Assembly (NCBI RefSeq): GCF_036634175.1
Contig: NZ_JAZIFX010000001.1
Span: forward strand, 3,162,001 to 3,226,000
DNA: 64,000 nucleotides
Source: Streptomyces sp. P9-A2
GTDB taxonomy: Bacteria; Actinomycetota; Actinomycetes; Streptomycetales; Streptomycetaceae
Direction: 5' to 3'
Shown here: positions 9,042 through 17,548 of the stretch, one piece after another
Numbering within the stretch: the first letter of the stretch is position 1
Layout of the letters: the number at the start of each line of letters is the position of its first letter
Made by a program: the position numbers and the translations under genes
The notes under the pieces: generated by a model
The model's input: only the letters and a program-made list of their open reading frames with translations
Database searches by the model: none
What the model was told of the DNA's origin: nothing

Positions 9042-11220
9042 GTGAAGTCCCCCCCTGCCCGTCCCCGAAGCCGTCGAGCCCTTCCAGACCGTCCACATCG
9101 TCCAGCTCATCCAGTTCGTCCACGTCCCCGGCAGTCCCACCGCCACCGGCATCGATCTCCGCGCCCGCGTCCGCACCCGCGTCGGCGGGCGCCGCGTCCC
9201 CGGCTGCCGGTCCCGCCGGCTCCTCCCGGGGTGTCGCGCCCGCGGCCGGCCGCGACACCACGCGCGCGCCGTTGCCGGGCAGCGCCGTCGGGTCGGCCGT
9301 GGGTGTCACGGCGGGCGACAGCGGGCCGAGCCGATCGCGGGCCGCGTGGGCCGAGCCCTGGGTGTCCGCGGGCGGCGCGGGCAAGGTGGCCCGCTTCTCG
9401 CCGTCCCCGCCGCCGCGCGACGCGCCGGCGTCCTCGAGTCCGCGGTTGCGCCGCGAGTCCCTGGGCTCCAGCGGTATCGGAGAGCCCCTCAGCGGCTCGT
9501 CCGCCGTCCGGGGCAGGGTCAGCCGGAACTGCGAGCCGCCGCCCGGCTCGCCCCATGCCTGGAGCCAGCCGCCGTGCAGTCGCGCGTCCTCCAGGGCGAT
9601 GGACAGCCCCAGCCCGGTGCCGCCCGTGGTCCGCGCGCGTGCCGGGTCCGCCCGCCAGAAGCGGCTGAAGACCCGGGTCGCCTCACCGGGCTTGAGTCCG
9701 ACGCCGTAGTCCCGCACCGCGATCGCGACCGCCCCGCCCGCCACGGCGAGCTTGACGACGACGTCCTTGCCGTCGCCGTGCTCCACGGCGTTGACGACGA
9801 GGTTGCGCAGGACGCGCTCCACCCGCCGGGCATCGACTTCAGCGATGACGGGCTGCTGGTCGCCGACCACCTTGATCTGCGTGCCCTTGCGCTCGGCGAG
9901 CGGTTCGGCCCCGCTGACCACGCGCCGTACGACGGCCCGCAGGTCGACCGGCTCCGCCTCCAGGGCGGCCGCGCCCGCGTCGAAGCGGCTGATCTCCAGC
10001 AGGTCCGAGAGCAGCGACTCGAACCGGTCGATCTGGTCGGCGAGCAGTTCGGCCGACCGCGCGGTCACCGGGTCGAAGTCCTCACGCGCCTCATGGATGA
10101 CCTCCGCCGCCATCCGTACGGTCGTCAGCGGTGTCCGCAGTTCGTGGGATACGTCCGACACGAACCGGCGCTGCATCCGCGACAGGTCCTCGAGCTGGTT
10201 GATCTTCAGCTGCAGGTTCTGCGCCATTTTGTTGAAGGCCTCGCCGAGCCGCGCGATGTCGTCCTCGCCGGTGACCTTCATCCGTTCCTGGAGCCGCCCG
10301 GCGGACAGCCGCTCCGCGATACCGGCCGCCATCCGCACCGGTGTCACGACCTGTCGCACCACGAGCCAGGCGATGGCCCCGAGGAGGACGACGACGAACA
10401 GACCGGCGGTCGCCAGCGTGCCCTTGACCAGGCTCAGCGACTTCTCCTCCTGCGTCAGCGGGAAGAGGTAGTACAGCTGGTACGGATCACCGTTGGGGTC
10501 GTTGACCTGTTTGCCGATGACCAGGCCGGGCTGGGAGTCGGCGCCGTTGCTGTAGACGATCCGCGTGTACCGCTGCGCGGCCCCGGTGCCGATGTCGATC
10601 CGGTCCCGCAGATTGCCGGGTACGCTCTCCGCCGGATCGACGTGCCCCGAGGCCCGCGGACCGCGCCCGCCGCCGCTCTCGTCGCCCATGGGCAGGGTGA
10701 CCACGTCGAAGGCGCCCTGGCCACCGCTGGAGAGCGACTCCACGAGGTCGCTCATCCACTGGATGACGCTCTGCGAGGACCGACCGTCCACCGTGGACGT
10801 GTCCTCGCCGGTGCCGCTCGCGGCCTCGTCGGCCTTCTGCTTGGCCACCGCGAACCCACCGGTGGCCTGACTCTGGGACGCCTTCACCTTGGCGTCCAGC
10901 AGGCCGTTGCGCACCTGGCCGATGACGACGAAGCCCAGCAGCAGGACCACGCCCAGCGACATCAGCAGCGTGGTGACGACGACCTTGAGCTGGATGTTGC
11001 GCCGCCACAGCCGCATGACGGGCAGCAGTGGCCGGCGCACCCAGCGCATGAGCAGGCGGATGACCGGGCTGCCCTGGACTCCGCCCTGGAGCAGCCCGCC
11101 CTCCCTGGGACGCCCCCAGCGCAAACGTCCCGGGGTACGGCCCTGGGACGTCCGGCCGACAGGCCGCTCCGGTCGGTCCCCGGACCGGCCGGAGCCCGAA
11201 GCGGCACTGTCCCCGGACAT
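9031..11220 (-). CDS. mtrB: MtrB sensor histidine kinase
   Basis: MtrB phosphorylates MtrA and links the envelope and cell cycle to gene expression. The 729-residue protein has a cytoplasmic leader, a first membrane segment at about 79-101, an extracytoplasmic sensor domain, a second membrane segment at about 268-289 and a HAMP linker to about 345. The kinase core is complete: phospho-acceptor H359 in SDVSHELRTPL, N-box NLVVNAVEHGDG with N477, DYGVG at 504-508 and GTGLGLS at 534-540. After residue 571 it carries about 160 residues of Pro/Ala/Gly-rich sequence ending in an acidic DELDELDD stretch. The start ATG 11220 is one base after the mtrA stop, so the two are tightly coupled. Confidence 0.96.
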   Translation of the reverse strand: MSGDSAASGSGRSGDRPERPVGRTSQGRTPGRLRWGRPREGGLLQGGVQGSPVIRLLMRWVRRPLLPVMRLWRRNIQLKVVVTTLLMSLGVVLLLGFVVIGQVRNGLLDAKVKASQSQATGGFAVAKQKADEAASGTGEDTSTVDGRSSQSVIQWMSDLVESLSSGGQGAFDVVTLPMGDESGGGRGPRASGHVDPAESVPGNLRDRIDIGTGAAQRYTRIVYSNGADSQPGLVIGKQVNDPNGDPYQLYYLFPLTQEEKSLSLVKGTLATAGLFVVVLLGAIAWLVVRQVVTPVRMAAGIAERLSAGRLQERMKVTGEDDIARLGEAFNKMAQNLQLKINQLEDLSRMQRRFVSDVSHELRTPLTTVRMAAEVIHEAREDFDPVTARSAELLADQIDRFESLLSDLLEISRFDAGAAALEAEPVDLRAVVRRVVSGAEPLAERKGTQIKVVGDQQPVIAEVDARRVERVLRNLVVNAVEHGDGKDVVVKLAVAGGAVAIAVRDYGVGLKPGEATRVFSRFWRADPARARTTGGTGLGLSIALEDARLHGGWLQAWGEPGGGSQFRLTLPRTADEPLRGSPIPLEPRDSRRNRGLEDAGASRGGGDGEKRATLPAPPADTQGSAHAARDRLGPLSPAVTPTADPTALPGNGARVVSRPAAGATPREEPAGPAAGDAAPADAGADAGAEIDAGGGGTAGDVDELDELDDVDGLEGLDGFGDGQGGTSRGR

Positions 11221-11221
11221 G

Positions 11222-11911
11222 TCAGCTCGGTCCTGCCTTGTAGCCGACGCCACGGACGGTCACCACGATCTCCGGCTTCTCCGGATCCTTCTCGACCTTG
11301 GAGCGCAACCGCTGGACATGGACGTTCACCAGCCGGGTGTCGGCCGCGTGGCGGTACCCCCAGACCTGCTCGAGGAGCACCTCACGCGTGAACACCTGCC
11401 AGGGCTTGCGGGCCAGCGCGACCAGCAGGTCGAACTCGAGCGGGGTCAGCGCGATCGACTGCCCCTCCCGCTTCACGGAGTGCCCGGCCACGTCGATCAC
11501 CAGGTCGCCGATGGCGAGCTGTTCCGGCGTCGGCTCCTCCGACCTGCGCAGCCGCGCCCGGATGCGGGCGACCAGCTCCTTCGGCTTGAACGGCTTGACC
11601 ATGTAGTCGTCGGCACCCGACTCCAGGCCCACCACGACATCGACAGTGTCGCTCTTCGCCGTGAGCATCACGATCGGCACCCCGGACTCCGCCCTGATCA
11701 GGCGGCACACCTCGATGCCGTCCCGGCCCGGCAGCATCAGATCCAGCAGCACCAGATCGGGCTTGGCCTCACGGAAGGCGGCCAGCGCCTTGTCACCGTC
11801 GGCTACGAAAAACGGCTCAAAACCTTCACCACGCAGCACAATGCCGAGCATCTCGGCCAGTGCGGTGTCGTCGTCGACGACAAGGACTCGTCCCTTCATA
11901 AACGACATCAT
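11222..11911 (-). CDS. mtrA: MtrA OmpR-family response regulator
   Basis: MtrA is the DNA-binding regulator of the MtrAB-LpqB system and in Streptomyces affects development and antibiotic genes. The receiver domain has the acidic cluster VVDDD (13-15), phospho-acceptor D57 in LLDLMLPG and the conserved lysine in MVKPFKP. The OmpR winged helix covers the last 100 residues (TPLEFDLLVALARKPWQVF and YRHAADTRLVNVHVQRLRSK). Starting at ATG 11911 gives 229 residues (MMSFMKGR); the ATG at 11899 (MKGRVLVVDD) is a plausible alternative, and neither has an ideal ribosome site. It begins four bases after the mtnA stop. Confidence 0.96.
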   Translation of the reverse strand: MMSFMKGRVLVVDDDTALAEMLGIVLRGEGFEPFFVADGDKALAAFREAKPDLVLLDLMLPGRDGIEVCRLIRAESGVPIVMLTAKSDTVDVVVGLESGADDYMVKPFKPKELVARIRARLRRSEEPTPEQLAIGDLVIDVAGHSVKREGQSIALTPLEFDLLVALARKPWQVFTREVLLEQVWGYRHAADTRLVNVHVQRLRSKVEKDPEKPEIVVTVRGVGYKAGPS

Positions 11912-11915
11912 CCCA

Positions 11916-13064
11916 TTAGCTATTCGTGACCTGGCGTGACCTGGCACACAGTGTGGCCAGGGACTCTGCCGTCACGGGTGAGACGGCACCTTCCTCCGTG
12001 ACGATCGCCGTGACCAGTTCCGGTGGTGTCACGTCGAACGCCGGGTTGTACGCCTGGGTCCCCAGGGGTGCCACAAGAATCCCGCCTCCCGCTTCGGTTC
12101 CGGCCATCGACACCTGCGGTGCCGTGACCTCGGTCACTTCATGGCCGGGGCGCTGCTCGACCTCGATGGACGCCCCGTCCGGTGTGCGGAGATCAACCGT
12201 CGTCACCGGTGCCACCACTATGAACGGCACGTGGTGGTACCGCGCGAGCACGGCGAGCGGATAACTCCCCACCTTGTTCGCCACCGAGCCGTCGGCCGCG
12301 ATGCGGTCCGCCCCTATCAGTACCGCGTCCACCTCGCCCGCCGCGAACAGCGATCCCGCCGCACTGTCGGTGAGCAGCGTGTACGCCATGCCGCTGCGGG
12401 CGGCCTCGTATGCCGTCAGGCGAGCACCTTGCAGCAACGGGCGCGTTTCGTCCACCCACAGCCGCCTGAGCCGGCCCGCCCGGTGGGCGGTCAGCGCCAC
12501 CGCGAACGCCGTGCCCTCACCGCCCGACACCAGCGAGCCGGTGTTGCAGTGGGTGAGGATCCGGTGCCCGCCGCCGGGCATCAGTTCGTCCAGCAGCGCC
12601 AGCCCGTGCCGGGCCATCCGGGCGCTGGCCTCGGCGTCCTCCCGGTGCAGCTGCCGTGCCGCGGCCAGCGCGGCCCCGGCCGCTTCCCGGAGATCTCCGC
12701 CGCGGGCGAGAACACCCCGGTGGGCATTCAGGGCCCGGCGCACCCCCACCCCGAGGTTCACCGCGGTGGGCCGGGCACCCTCCAGCGCGGCGGCCGCGTC
12801 GTCCACGTCGAAGCCCCGCACGGCGGCGAGGGCGACGCCGTACGCCCCGGCGATACCCAGCAGTGGCGCACCGCGCACGGCGAGTGAGCGGATCGCCTCC
12901 ACGAGCGCGGGGGCGTCCGTGCAGACGAGTTCGACCTCCTCGGCCGGCAGCCTGGTCTGGTCGAGCAGCACCAGAACGGGTCCTTCCGGTGGCTCCTCCC
13001 AGCGGATCACCGGGATGTCGGTCGGCCGCTGGTGGTCGCCGCTGTGTGCGTACTGATCAGCCAT
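11916..13064 (-). CDS. mtnA: S-methyl-5-thioribose-1-phosphate isomerase
   Basis: MtnA isomerises 5-methylthioribose-1-phosphate to 5-methylthioribulose-1-phosphate in methionine salvage. The 382-residue protein shows the eIF2B-alpha/MtnA fold signatures: AVRGAPLLGIAGAYGVALA near residue 65, the catalytic Cys in ILTHCNTGSL, and the catalytic Asp in IGADRIAADGSVANKVG. The N-terminal segment PVIRWEEPPEGPVLVLLDQTRLP is typical. ATG 13064 is the only start near that segment. It heads the minus-strand run mtnA-mtrA-mtrB-lpqB-comF and ends five bases before mtrA, so read-through into mtrA is likely. No other methionine-salvage genes are adjacent. Confidence 0.93.
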   Translation of the reverse strand: MADQYAHSGDHQRPTDIPVIRWEEPPEGPVLVLLDQTRLPAEEVELVCTDAPALVEAIRSLAVRGAPLLGIAGAYGVALAAVRGFDVDDAAAALEGARPTAVNLGVGVRRALNAHRGVLARGGDLREAAGAALAAARQLHREDAEASARMARHGLALLDELMPGGGHRILTHCNTGSLVSGGEGTAFAVALTAHRAGRLRRLWVDETRPLLQGARLTAYEAARSGMAYTLLTDSAAGSLFAAGEVDAVLIGADRIAADGSVANKVGSYPLAVLARYHHVPFIVVAPVTTVDLRTPDGASIEVEQRPGHEVTEVTAPQVSMAGTEAGGGILVAPLGTQAYNPAFDVTPPELVTAIVTEEGAVSPVTAESLATLCARSRQVTNS

Positions 13065-13211
13065 GCGGCCAGTCTGCCCCCTGGAACGCCGACAATTGAA
13101 GGCACAGTCCTCACCTCGGCCGGTCCGACAGGTCCGTTGGGGAACACCCCATGACACGATGGCTGCGAACCTGCCGCCGCGACCGCGGACGGGCACCGTG
13201 AAGGAGCGACG

Positions 13212-14576
13212 ATGAACGACACTCCGGGCTGGGCTTCGCCCGGATCCGCCCCCTCCGAAGGGCAGGGGCCCGGCACGTCCGGGTCTGCCGAGCCCGCAGA
13301 GCGCCCGAACGCCGAGCAGCCCGCCCCACAGGGTCAGGGCTGGTCGAAGGAGCAACCGCCGAGCCAGTGGTCCGCGCCCACCGGCCGGCCCGGCCCCACG
13401 GGCCCTGCGGACCCCTCCCAGGCTCCCCCGCCCCCACCGCCCACACCGGGCTGGGGCACCCCGCCCCCCGGCGGGCCCGGTTACGGCGGCGATTACGGCG
13501 GACCCGGCTACGGCGGACCCGGGGGATACGGCGGCGGTTACGGCAGTCCCGGCGGATACGGGTCCTGGGGAGGAGGCTGGGGCGGGCCCCCGCCCGCGGC
13601 CAAGCCCGGCGTGATCCCGCTCCGCCCGCTCGGCGTGGGCGAGATCCTCGACGGCGCGGTCTCCACCATGCGCGCCCACTGGCGCACGGTCCTCGGCATC
13701 TCGCTGACCGTCGCCGTCCTCACCGAGATCATCGTCGTCCTCGTCCAGGGATTCTTCCTGGACAGCCCCAGCTCCGCGGCCCTCAGCGACCCGTCCGCCA
13801 GCTTCGACGAGCTGACCGCCGCCATGGGCGACTCCCTGATCAACAGCGGGATCGTCTATGTCGTCACCTTGATCGGCACCATCGCCGCCACCGCCCTGCT
13901 CACCACCGTCACCAGCCGCGCCGTACTCGGCACGTCGGTCACCACCGCCGAAGCCTGGCGCGACGCCCGCCCCCAGATCCTGAGGCTGTTCGGCCTGATC
14001 TTCCTGCTGATGCTCATCACCACGTTCGTCGTCGCGGTGGGCGCGCTGCCGGGCATCGTCATGGCCGCCACCGTCGGCGGCGCGGGCGCGGTGGTGCTCA
14101 CCGTTCTGGGCATCCTCGGCGCCGGCCTCGTCGCCCTGTGGCTGATGATCCGCTACTCGCTGGCCTCCGCGACGCTGATGCTGGAGAAGCAGGGCGTCCT
14201 GAAGGCACTGAGCCGGTCCGCGAAACTGGTGCGCGGCTCCTGGTGGCGGATCTTCGGCATCCAGCTGCTCGCGATGATCATCGCGGGCTTCGTCGCGTCG
14301 ATCATCGTCATCCCCTTCACCGTGATCGCCATGACCGTCACCGACGGCGGCGTCACCGGTTTCCTCAACAGCGCCGGCGGCGACATCGGCTGGACGTTCC
14401 TCATCATCACCGGTGTCGGCGCGGTCGTCGGGGCCATGATCACGTACCCGATCCAGGCCGGCGTCACGGTGCTCCTCTACGTCGACCAGCGCATCCGCCG
14501 CGAGGCCCTCGACCTCGAACTGGGCCGCGCCGCCGGCGTCCAGGGCTACGGGCCCGGCACCGTCCCGGGGAGCTGA
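13212..14576 (+). CDS. Multi-pass membrane protein with Gly/Pro/Tyr-rich N-terminus
   Basis: This 454-residue protein has a disordered first 130 residues rich in Pro, Gly, Ser and Tyr (repeats of GGPGYGG and GGYG), then about six hydrophobic segments, the first at about residues 158-178 (TVLGISLTVAVLTEIIVVLV). The segment PLRPLGVGEILDGAVSTMRAHWRTVLGIS is characteristic of a family often annotated as glycerophosphoryl diester phosphodiesterase membrane domain or as an uncharacterised actinobacterial membrane protein. No catalytic residues of a phosphodiesterase are visible, so enzymatic activity should not be assumed. AAGGAGCGACG precedes the ATG. It begins the five-gene run ending at 18858 and is divergent from mtnA across 147 bases. 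Confidence 0.75.
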   Translation: MNDTPGWASPGSAPSEGQGPGTSGSAEPAERPNAEQPAPQGQGWSKEQPPSQWSAPTGRPGPTGPADPSQAPPPPPPTPGWGTPPPGGPGYGGDYGGPGYGGPGGYGGGYGSPGGYGSWGGGWGGPPPAAKPGVIPLRPLGVGEILDGAVSTMRAHWRTVLGISLTVAVLTEIIVVLVQGFFLDSPSSAALSDPSASFDELTAAMGDSLINSGIVYVVTLIGTIAATALLTTVTSRAVLGTSVTTAEAWRDARPQILRLFGLIFLLMLITTFVVAVGALPGIVMAATVGGAGAVVLTVLGILGAGLVALWLMIRYSLASATLMLEKQGVLKALSRSAKLVRGSWWRIFGIQLLAMIIAGFVASIIVIPFTVIAMTVTDGGVTGFLNSAGGDIGWTFLIITGVGAVVGAMITYPIQAGVTVLLYVDQRIRREALDLELGRAAGVQGYGPGTVPGS

Positions 14577-14580
14577 CCGG

Positions 14581-15363
14581 GTGCACACCGCGGGGGGAGT
14601 GCTCACCATGCCCGTATCGGCGCAGACGCCGGCCGAAGCCGCCGGCAGCGCGGTCCGGGCGCTGCTGCGCGGTGACGGCGAGCCGCCCGTCACCATCCCG
14701 CGTGACCCCGCGCGGGAGGCGGCCCGGCGCGAACTGTCCAAGCAGATGTACCACGAGAACGACCCCAGCTGGTTCCAGCGGGCCCTGAACGCCTTCTGGG
14801 AATGGGTCGGCAAACTGTTCGACGCCGCCTCCACCGCGGCGCCCGGCGGTACGCTCGGGCTGATCGTCATCGTCGCCGCCGTGCTCGCCGTGCTGGGAGC
14901 CCTGTGGTGGCGCCTGGGGACCCCGCGCCGCGGGCCGGCCTCCGCTCCCGCCCTGTTCGACGACCGCCCCCGCAGCGCCGCCGAACACCGCACGGCCGCC
15001 GAGGCGCACGCCGTCCAGGGCCACTGGAACCAGGCCGTCCAGGAACGCATGCGTGCCGTGGTCCGTGCCCTGGAGGAACGCGCTCTGCTCGACATCCACC
15101 CCGGCCGCACCGCCGACGAGGCCGCCGCGGAAGCCGGCCGCGCCCTGCCCGCCCACACCGGCGGGCTGCACACCGCGGCCCGGAGCTTCGACGACGTGAC
15201 ATACGGCGGCCGCACCGCGACCGAAGAGTCGTACCGGCAGATCACCGAACTCGACCGCGACCTGGAACGGACCAAACCCCGGCTCCCGAGCACCGCCGCC
15301 GGTAACCGGAACCACGGCGACAGCACCACGGACGACAACACCCGCCAGGGAGCCGCCGGATGA
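14581..15363 (+). CDS. DUF4129 domain membrane protein
   Basis: This 260-residue protein has a short N-terminal region, a single membrane segment at about residues 91-110 (TLGLIVIVAAVLAVLGALWW) and a DUF4129 domain after it (about 125-190, with AEAHAVQGHWNQAVQERMRAVVRALEERALLD). DUF4129 is usually found at the C-terminus of membrane transglutaminase-like proteins; here it stands alone, and its role is unknown. GTG 14581 is used, with GGGGAG eight bases upstream in the end of the preceding gene; ATG 14608 is an alternative. It starts five bases after the previous stop and overlaps the next gene by four, so the set is an operon. Confidence 0.78.
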   Translation: MHTAGGVLTMPVSAQTPAEAAGSAVRALLRGDGEPPVTIPRDPAREAARRELSKQMYHENDPSWFQRALNAFWEWVGKLFDAASTAAPGGTLGLIVIVAAVLAVLGALWWRLGTPRRGPASAPALFDDRPRSAAEHRTAAEAHAVQGHWNQAVQERMRAVVRALEERALLDIHPGRTADEAAAEAGRALPAHTGGLHTAARSFDDVTYGGRTATEESYRQITELDRDLERTKPRLPSTAAGNRNHGDSTTDDNTRQGAAG

Positions 15364-16559
15364 TGACCGAGGTACCGCTCCCCTCCACCTCGGCCTCGCC
15401 CACCGCACGCCAGGTGTGGGCCCGCTCCCGAGGTGTCGTCCTCGCACTCGCGCTGCTGGTCGTGGCGGCCGTCGTCATCGCCGTGGTCCGCTCCGACACC
15501 CACCACGGCGAACTCGACCCGCGCTCCGCCGACCCCCTCGGCAGCCGCGCGGTCGCCGAACTCCTGGCCGACCGCGGTGTGGACACACGCGTGGTCACCA
15601 CCCTGGAAGAGGCGTCCGCCGCCGCGAAACCCGACACGACCCTCCTGGTCGCCGTCCCCGACCTCCTGACGCACCGCCAGCAGTCGCGACTGCACTCCAC
15701 GTTCACCGACTCCGGCGGCCGCACCGTCCTGGTCTCCGCCGGCAGTACGTCCGTCGACCGGCTCGCCCCGGGCGTCGTCGCCGACCCGGCCACCAGCTTC
15801 GGCTCCACCCTCGACCCGGTCTGCACCCTGCCCGCCGCCCGCAGCGCGGGCGCCGCCGACACGGGCGGTATCCGCTACACCACCACCCACCTCGACGCCG
15901 ACAAGTGCTACCCCAGCGAGCGCCTGGCCACCCTCGTACGCGTCCCGGCGGCCTCCGGAGCCGGCGACACGGTCCTCCTCGGCGCCCCCGACATCCTCCT
16001 CAACGACCGCCTCGACGAGCACGGCAACGCCTCGCTCGCCCTCCAGCTCCTCGGCTCCCGCCCCCATCTGGTCTGGTACCTCCCCTCACTCGCCGACACC
16101 TCCGCCGCCTCCGAAGAAGGCGAACGCGGCCTCTTCGACCTGCTCCCCTCCGGCTGGATCTGGGGCACCGCGCAGCTCTTCGTCGCGGCAGTCCTGGCCG
16201 CCCTGTGGCGGGCACGCCGGCTCGGTCCGCTCGTGCCCGAAAGGCTCCCCGTCGCGATCCGCGCCTCCGAAACCGTCGAAGGCCGCGCCCGCCTCTACCG
16301 CAAGGCGAACGCCCGCGACCGCGCGGCCACCGCTCTGCGCTCCACCACCCGCACCCGCCTCGCCCCCCTCGTAGGCGTCCCCGCGTCCCAGGCGCACACG
16401 CCCGAGGCCCTGCTTCCCGCCCTGTCCGCCCATCCCCACGGCGACGGGCAGTCGTCCCTGCACGATCTCCTGTTCGGCCCGCCACCCGGCGACGACACAG
16501 CCCTGACAGCCCTCGCCGACCGACTCGACGCCCTCGAAAGAGAGGTACGCCGTCCATGA
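15360..16559 (+). CDS. DUF4350 domain membrane protein
   Basis: This 399-residue protein has a membrane segment near residues 26-43 (VVLALALLVVAAVVIAVVR), an extracytoplasmic DUF4350-type domain that resembles a degenerate glutamine-amidotransferase-like or Rossmann fold (ADPLGSRAVAELLADRGVDT at the start), and a second membrane segment near 258-275 before a cytoplasmic tail. No active-site residues can be assigned. The ATG overlaps the preceding stop as ATGA at 15360-15363, and its own stop overlaps the MoxR start in the same way. From memory, the equivalent gene stands next to moxR2 in M. tuberculosis (Rv3691-Rv3692). Function is unknown. Confidence 0.8.
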   Translation: MMTEVPLPSTSASPTARQVWARSRGVVLALALLVVAAVVIAVVRSDTHHGELDPRSADPLGSRAVAELLADRGVDTRVVTTLEEASAAAKPDTTLLVAVPDLLTHRQQSRLHSTFTDSGGRTVLVSAGSTSVDRLAPGVVADPATSFGSTLDPVCTLPAARSAGAADTGGIRYTTTHLDADKCYPSERLATLVRVPAASGAGDTVLLGAPDILLNDRLDEHGNASLALQLLGSRPHLVWYLPSLADTSAASEEGERGLFDLLPSGWIWGTAQLFVAAVLAALWRARRLGPLVPERLPVAIRASETVEGRARLYRKANARDRAATALRSTTRTRLAPLVGVPASQAHTPEALLPALSAHPHGDGQSSLHDLLFGPPPGDDTALTALADRLDALEREVRRP

Positions 16560-17548
16560 TGGACCCGACCACTGACAACGCCGCGCACACCGGGGACCCG
16601 GCCGCCGCCCGTGCCTCCCTGGAAGCATTGCGCGCCGAGATCGCCAAAGCCGTGGTCGGCCAGGACCCCGCTGTCACCGGCCTCGCCGTCGCCCTGCTGT
16701 GCCGCGGGCACGTCCTCCTCGAAGGCGTCCCCGGTGTCGCCAAGACCCTGCTCGTCCGCACCCTCGCCGCCGCTCTGGACCTCGACACCAAGCGCGTCCA
16801 GTTCACCCCCGACCTGATGCCGAGCGACGTCACCGGCTCCCTGGTCTACGACGCCCGCACCTCCGAGTTCTCCTTCCAGCCCGGCCCGGTCTTCACCAAC
16901 CTCCTCCTCGCGGACGAGATCAACCGCACGCCCCCGAAGACCCAGGCGTCCCTTCTGGAGGCCATGGAGGAGCGCCAGGTCACCGTGGACGGCACCCCCC
17001 GTCCCCTCCCCGACCCCTTCCTGGTCGCCGCCACCCAGAACCCCGTGGAGTACGAGGGCACCTACCCCCTCCCCGAAGCCCAGCTCGACCGCTTCCTCCT
17101 CAAACTCACGATCCCGCTGCCCTCCCGGCAGGACGAGATCGACGTCCTCACCCGCCACGCCGAAGGCTTCAATCCCCAGGACCTGCGCGCCGCCGGTGTA
17201 CGCCCCGTCGCGACCGCCGCCGACCTGGAAACGGCCCGCGCCGCAGTGGCGAAGACGACGGTCTCCTCCGAGATCACCGCCTACGTCGTCGACATCTGCC
17301 GCGCCACACGCGAGTCGCCGTCCCTCTCCCTCGGCGCCTCCCCCCGGGGAGCCACCGCCCTCCTGTCCACCGCCCGCGCCTGGGCCTGGCTGACGGGACG
17401 CGACTACGTCATCCCCGACGATGTGAAGGCCCTCGCTCTCCCCACTCTCCGCCACCGCGTACAGCTCCGGCCGGAGGCCGAGATGGAGGGCGTCACGACC
17501 GACTCGGTCATCAACGCGATCCTCACCCACGTCCCCGTCCCCCGCTGA
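16556..17548 (+). CDS. MoxR family AAA+ ATPase
   Basis: MoxR ATPases act as chaperone-like factors that mature or assemble partner proteins, often partners encoded beside them such as DUF58 proteins. The 330-residue product has Walker A GVPGVAKT at residues 57-64, Walker B LLLADEINR with D120 and E121, sensor 1 ATQNPVEYEGTYPLPEAQLDRF, and the C-terminal lid with SPRGATALL. Length is typical. ATG 16556 overlaps the preceding stop in ATGA; the next codon is also ATG, so the exact first residue is open. It overlaps the DUF58 gene start by one base (TGATG), a sign of coupled translation and stoichiometric production. Confidence 0.92.
   Translation: MMDPTTDNAAHTGDPAAARASLEALRAEIAKAVVGQDPAVTGLAVALLCRGHVLLEGVPGVAKTLLVRTLAAALDLDTKRVQFTPDLMPSDVTGSLVYDARTSEFSFQPGPVFTNLLLADEINRTPPKTQASLLEAMEERQVTVDGTPRPLPDPFLVAATQNPVEYEGTYPLPEAQLDRFLLKLTIPLPSRQDEIDVLTRHAEGFNPQDLRAAGVRPVATAADLETARAAVAKTTVSSEITAYVVDICRATRESPSLSLGASPRGATALLSTARAWAWLTGRDYVIPDDVKALALPTLRHRVQLRPEAEMEGVTTDSVINAILTHVPVPR

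Noticed and set aside
11916..16067. A single 1383-codon minus-strand frame running upstream of mtnA
   Set aside because: Only the mtnA part has protein signatures. The rest is antisense to three well-supported plus-strand genes and reflects the codon bias of high-GC DNA.
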